47,752 nucleotides of DNA from Deltaproteobacteria bacterium (GTDB taxonomy: Bacteria; Myxococcota_A; Polyangia; HGW-17; JAJRWW01): positions 1 through 47,752 of the forward strand of contig JAOZUO010000055.1 of NCBI GenBank assembly GCA_029938605.1, given 5' to 3'. This document shows positions 45,569-47,752 of the stretch, in pieces; the first letter of the stretch is position 1; each line of letters starts with the position of its first letter. Under the pieces are notes generated by a model, which was not told the DNA's origin, searched no databases, and saw only the letters and a program-made list of their open reading frames with translations. Made by a program: the position numbers and the translations under genes.

Positions 45569-46207
45569 CTATTTGCCGTCCAGCTTGGTGTGGATGTAGG
45601 ACCTGAGCTGGCGTTCCACCTTGGCACCGTCCTCGATGGCGTCGGCCTCGAAGGTCTTGAGCTCCTCGGTCACCTGGGCCAAGAGGTCGTCCCGCACCGC
45701 GGCGTGCTCCACCACCGAGTCCCCGGTGATGCCGTGCACGGCGTCATCGGGCTGGCGGCGGACGTAGTTCTCCAGGTCGCGGTAGCCTTCCCCGAGGAAC
45801 TCCTTGATGAGCTCGGCGTCGTTGGCCAGCTTGAACATCTGCTTCATGAATTTCGGATCCAGCTCGGCGGTGTGCTCGGCGCCCAGGTCCGCGGTGATGC
45901 GCAGCACGATGGCGTCGTCGAGCAGGCCCACGGGCTTGAGGTAGTCCGGGATCAGGTCGAACTGCCGGATGATATACATGAGCCCGCCGGCGATGAGCCG
46001 CCGGAGTGGCGCCGGGGATGCCTCGTCCTTCGCGATGTCAATATACAGCGCCACATCGCGCTCGAAGGTGTCGATCCACTCCTGGAACTTCGGGGCGAAA
46101 GGGGCCTCGTCGAACCGCATCTCCATGTCCTGGCCCTCCTGGGCTCGGACCTGCTCCATTTTTTCTTTGAGGACGGCCTCGGTGTCTTCGTTGCCCTGGT
46201 CTGCCAT
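45569..46207 (-). CDS. DUF1232 (YkvA) domain protein
   Basis: A 212-residue protein. The YkvA-type segment is RRLIAGGLMYIIRQFDLIPD and then YLKPVGLLDDAIVL, a short amphipathic membrane-associated region at about residues 68-105. The rest is acidic and helical. DUF1232 proteins have no settled function. It lies between the GGDEF and PilZ genes in the same direction, so a role near c-di-GMP signalling is possible, but nothing proves it. Confidence 0.82.
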   Translation of the reverse strand: MADQGNEDTEAVLKEKMEQVRAQEGQDMEMRFDEAPFAPKFQEWIDTFERDVALYIDIAKDEASPAPLRRLIAGGLMYIIRQFDLIPDYLKPVGLLDDAIVLRITADLGAEHTAELDPKFMKQMFKLANDAELIKEFLGEGYRDLENYVRRQPDDAVHGITGDSVVEHAAVRDDLLAQVTEELKTFEADAIEDGAKVERQLRSYIHTKLDGK

Positions 46208-46284
46208 GATGCTCCTCCAGCCACGGGGTTCGGGACGCGGGGTTCACGTCCACCGACGGATGGTAGGGTGGCACTGCTAGGTGA

Positions 46285-46361
46285 GTCAAGCCAGAAAGAT
46301 AGCCAGAGAGACCAGCCGGAAAGACCAGCCACAAAGACCAGTCGCAAAGACCAGCCGCGGG
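46285..46361. repeat. 13-nt tandem repeat upstream of the DUF1232 gene
   Basis: Six imperfect copies: GTCAAGCCAGAAA, GATAGCCAGAGA, GACCAGCCGGAAA, GACCAGCCACAAA, GACCAGTCGCAAA and GACCAGCCGCGGG. The last four are precise 13-mers (46310-46361). They fill the gap between the PilZ stop and the DUF1232 start. Confidence 0.88.
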
Positions 46362-46366
46362 GTCAG

Positions 46367-46729
46367 TCAGGACGGTGCCAGGGTCGCGAGGATCTCGGCG
46401 GCGTCGAATCGGGGCTCGGCGTGGGCGAACTTCAGGCCTACGCCGGTGGGCAGCTTGCGAACCACCCGGGCCGGGATGGCCAGTTGGTGTTCCTGTGGCA
46501 TGGACACCCGAAGCTCGACGTCGTCCCCGGGTTGCAGCAGCGACAGGAGCGGGTCCGACTCGTCGGTGGGACGCACAAAGGCCCCCAGGGAGCTCACGTC
46601 CGCGGTGAAGCCGGTGCTGTCCAACCCACCGAAGCGGATGTCGGTCTCCAGGGTCACCGAGGCGCGGTTGAACTGCCTTCGTTCCCTGCCAGACTGATCC
46701 CGATCTTGTCCAGGTTCGCTGGTCATCAT
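46367..46729 (-). CDS. PilZ domain protein
   Basis: A 120-residue PilZ protein. The c-di-GMP binding residues are visible: Arg in RERRQFNRA (RxxxR) and the DxSxxG motif in TADVSSLGAFV. I start at 46729 (MMTSEPGQ). The frame is open upstream to 46846, but that part is the 16-nt repeat. GGGAG lies about 8 bases before the start. It probably binds the product of the GGDEF enzyme at 44307-45455. Confidence 0.88.
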   Translation of the reverse strand: MMTSEPGQDRDQSGRERRQFNRASVTLETDIRFGGLDSTGFTADVSSLGAFVRPTDESDPLLSLLQPGDDVELRVSMPQEHQLAIPARVVRKLPTGVGLKFAHAEPRFDAAEILATLAPS

Positions 46730-46751
46730 CTCGCTCGCTCCCGAGGGTGTA

Positions 46752-46799
46752 GGCTCCGAGCCGGTTTGGCTCCGAGCCGGTTTGGCTCCGAGCTGGTTT
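46752..46799. repeat. 16-nt tandem repeat upstream of the PilZ gene
   Basis: Three copies of GGCTCCGAGCCGGTTT (46752-46767, 46768-46783, 46784-46799, the last with one change) in the leader of the PilZ gene. Confidence 0.9.
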
Positions 46800-46880
46800 G
46801 GTTCCCAATTCCGGCGCAGTTTACCGACCCCCGGGATCACCATCAAGAATCATCTCAAACGTTCGATCCGATACAGATTA

Positions 46881-47483
46881 TCAGCGAGAGCAAGCGCGAC
46901 GGCTGGTCCTGTGGTTCATGACGAGCGCCACCAGCGCCGCCCAGCCCAGCCCCAGCGCCGTCCCGATGAGCACCCCCACTTCGTGTCCGCCGAAAAGCTC
47001 GGTCTTCCCGAAGGGCCGCAGCAACGGAGCCAGGGTCTGAAAATAGACGACCACGACCACCACGCTCCACACCGTGGCCACACCCGCGTACACCGACGTC
47101 AGCACCGGCGCCCGTCCGTGCGATCTGGCCGCCGCCACCCCGGCCACCAGGTGCAGTCCTCCCACCACCAGTCCCGTGAGGTGGACCCAGAACGCATAGC
47201 CGCGCAACCGCTCCGCCCCCGCGCCCAACACCATGACCGCCTCGAAGTCCACCGCCGCCCGCAGCCCCGTCACCGACTGCATCAGTCCTACAAAGGCCAC
47301 CACCACCATCAACAACCCCAACACCCGCGGAACCGCTGAGGGGCTCGGCTCCAGCTCTACGGCGTCACCGACCCGAACGGAACCCCCGTCGGTTTTCGCA
47401 AGGAGACCACGCATGGCCAGATACCACCACCGAACCGGAAGAATGTCACGGGCCGTGTGAGAGCGCGGATAGTCGCGTCGCAT
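46881..47483 (-). CDS. Small multi-pass membrane protein
   Basis: A 200-residue protein with about four hydrophobic segments: VLGLLMVVVAFVGLMQ, WVHLTGLVVGGLHLVAGVAA, a long run near VYAGVATVWSVVVVVVYF, and a last one near VLIGTALGLGWAALVALV. No family is recognised. The start is uncertain: 47483 gives a basic N-terminus, and a second ATG at 47414 (MRGLLAKTDGG) has no better ribosome binding site. Confidence 0.6.
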   Translation of the reverse strand: MRRDYPRSHTARDILPVRWWYLAMRGLLAKTDGGSVRVGDAVELEPSPSAVPRVLGLLMVVVAFVGLMQSVTGLRAAVDFEAVMVLGAGAERLRGYAFWVHLTGLVVGGLHLVAGVAAARSHGRAPVLTSVYAGVATVWSVVVVVVYFQTLAPLLRPFGKTELFGGHEVGVLIGTALGLGWAALVALVMNHRTSRRACSR

Positions 47484-47502
47484 TCGGATCTTCTATTTGG
47501 AC

Positions 47503-47514
47503 GTGGACATCCAC
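47503..47514. promoter_or_regulatory. Short palindrome upstream of the membrane-protein gene
   Basis: GTGGA-CA-TCCAC is a 12-base interrupted palindrome 20 bases before the - strand start at 47483. It is of operator size. No regulator gene for it is seen. Confidence 0.3.
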
Positions 47515-47585
47515 TTTCGGCTAGCTTGTCGGAGCCTCGGCCGAAGAGCCAGGCGGGGAAATAAATCAGGGAGGGAGCGATTCCA

Positions 47586-47618
47586 ATGAAGAAGGCTGCA
47601 TGGAAGTTGTTTTCGTAG
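47586..47618 (+). CDS. Ten-codon frame (possible leader peptide)
   Basis: ATG at 47586 codes for MKKAAWKLFS and ends in TAG at 47616-47618. A very strong ribosome binding site (GGGAGGGAG, about 47569-47577) precedes it. The peptide looks like the start of a signal peptide that has been cut off, or like a leader peptide of an attenuator. The stem-loop at 47620 begins one base after the stop. Confidence 0.35.
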   Translation: MKKAAWKLFS

Positions 47619-47619
47619 A

Positions 47620-47745
47620 GGCTGTGAAAACTGTGGTCAACCGTTCCTGGCGGTTGTCCACCGGACTGACAGTTTTCATCAGCCTTCCCCCGGCTCGTGA
47701 GTTGTGTCCCTATATGGGACGTAACTCGCCTGTTGATAGCTCAAC
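47620..47745 (+). ncRNA. Structured region with three stem-loops at the window end
   Basis: The first is a two-level stem: outer arms GGCTGTGAAAACTGT (47620-47634) and ACAGTTTTCATCAGCC (47669-47684), with one bulged base, and an inner stem TGGTCAACCG (47634-47643) against CGGTTGTCCA (47651-47660), with a T-T mismatch and the loop TTCCTGG. The second is GAGTTGTGTCCC (47699-47710) against GGGACGTAACTC (47716-47727) with loop TATAT and two mismatches. The third is GTTGA-TAGC-TCAAC (47732-47745). No T run follows. The strand is not certain. It could be an attenuator, a small RNA or the end of a mobile element. Confidence 0.45.
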
Positions 47746-47752
47746 CCCTGAG

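Noticed and set aside
46285..46361. 13-nt repeats considered as iteron-type origin
   Set aside because: No initiator gene or AT-rich region is near, and other leaders nearby have unrelated repeats of similar size.
45464..46921. A 485-codon + strand frame
   Set aside because: It is opposite the DUF1232 and PilZ genes, both of which have real domains.
47620..47684. Called an intrinsic terminator
   Set aside because: The stem is long but is followed by CTTCCCCC rather than a run of T.

Overview
The window is GC-rich bacterial chromosome. The gene order, the thrombospondin-type-3 and Cys/Asp-rich surface lipoproteins, the many coiled-coil lipoproteins and the J-domain/TPR proteins point to a member of the Myxococcota / former Deltaproteobacteria, possibly Bradymonadia-like. 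That placement is an inference from gene content, not from a search.

Region 1 (1-14309, + strand) is one long translation cluster: the end of tuf, then S10, L4, L23, L2, S19, L22, S3, L16, L29, S17, L14, L24, L5, S14, S8, L6, L18, S5, L30, L15, SecY, Map, L36, S13, S11, S4, RpoA and L17. Two things stand out. The gene for L3, which normally sits between S10 and L4, is absent. L5 carries a repetitive Lys/Ala/Glu/Pro extension of about 130 residues. Adk and IF-1 genes, common near map, are also absent.

Region 2 (14310-20507) holds cell-surface genes: a lipoprotein with eight Cys/Asp repeats, a convergent lipoprotein with TSP3 calcium repeats and a VWA domain, an unrecognised exported protein with a 12-nt repeat, a palindromic intergenic element, and a Lys-rich coiled-coil lipoprotein.

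Region 3 (20508-34458) is mixed metabolism and membrane functions: an M20/YgeY-like hydrolase next to a threonine-synthase-like PLP enzyme, an alpha/beta hydrolase, a large coiled-coil lipoprotein, an MFS transporter, a pentapeptide-repeat protein overlapping a VTT/DedA-like membrane protein, a membrane protein with a zinc ribbon, a CYTH enzyme, a tail-anchored protein, QueG, and a lysine-2,3-aminomutase-like radical SAM enzyme.

Region 4 (34464-41015, - strand) looks like one operon transcribed in the order J-domain/TPR protein, DnaK paralogue, acidic repeat protein, NUDIX hydrolase, endonuclease III. The first and third proteins share a short C-terminal/N-terminal module, so with the Hsp70 they may form a working set.

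Region 5 (41198-47483, - strand) contains xerC-hslV-hslU, then a GAF-GGDEF cyclase, a DUF1232 protein, a PilZ protein and a small membrane protein. Each of the three gaps upstream of GGDEF, DUF1232 and PilZ has its own short tandem repeat. The window ends (47484-47752) in a gene-poor stretch with a 10-codon frame followed by three stem-loops.

No tRNA, rRNA, CRISPR array or insertion sequence was seen, and no gene-free stretch exceeds 300 bases. A recurring theme is the expansion of short tandem repeats, often with an 18-nt period, inside otherwise conserved genes.
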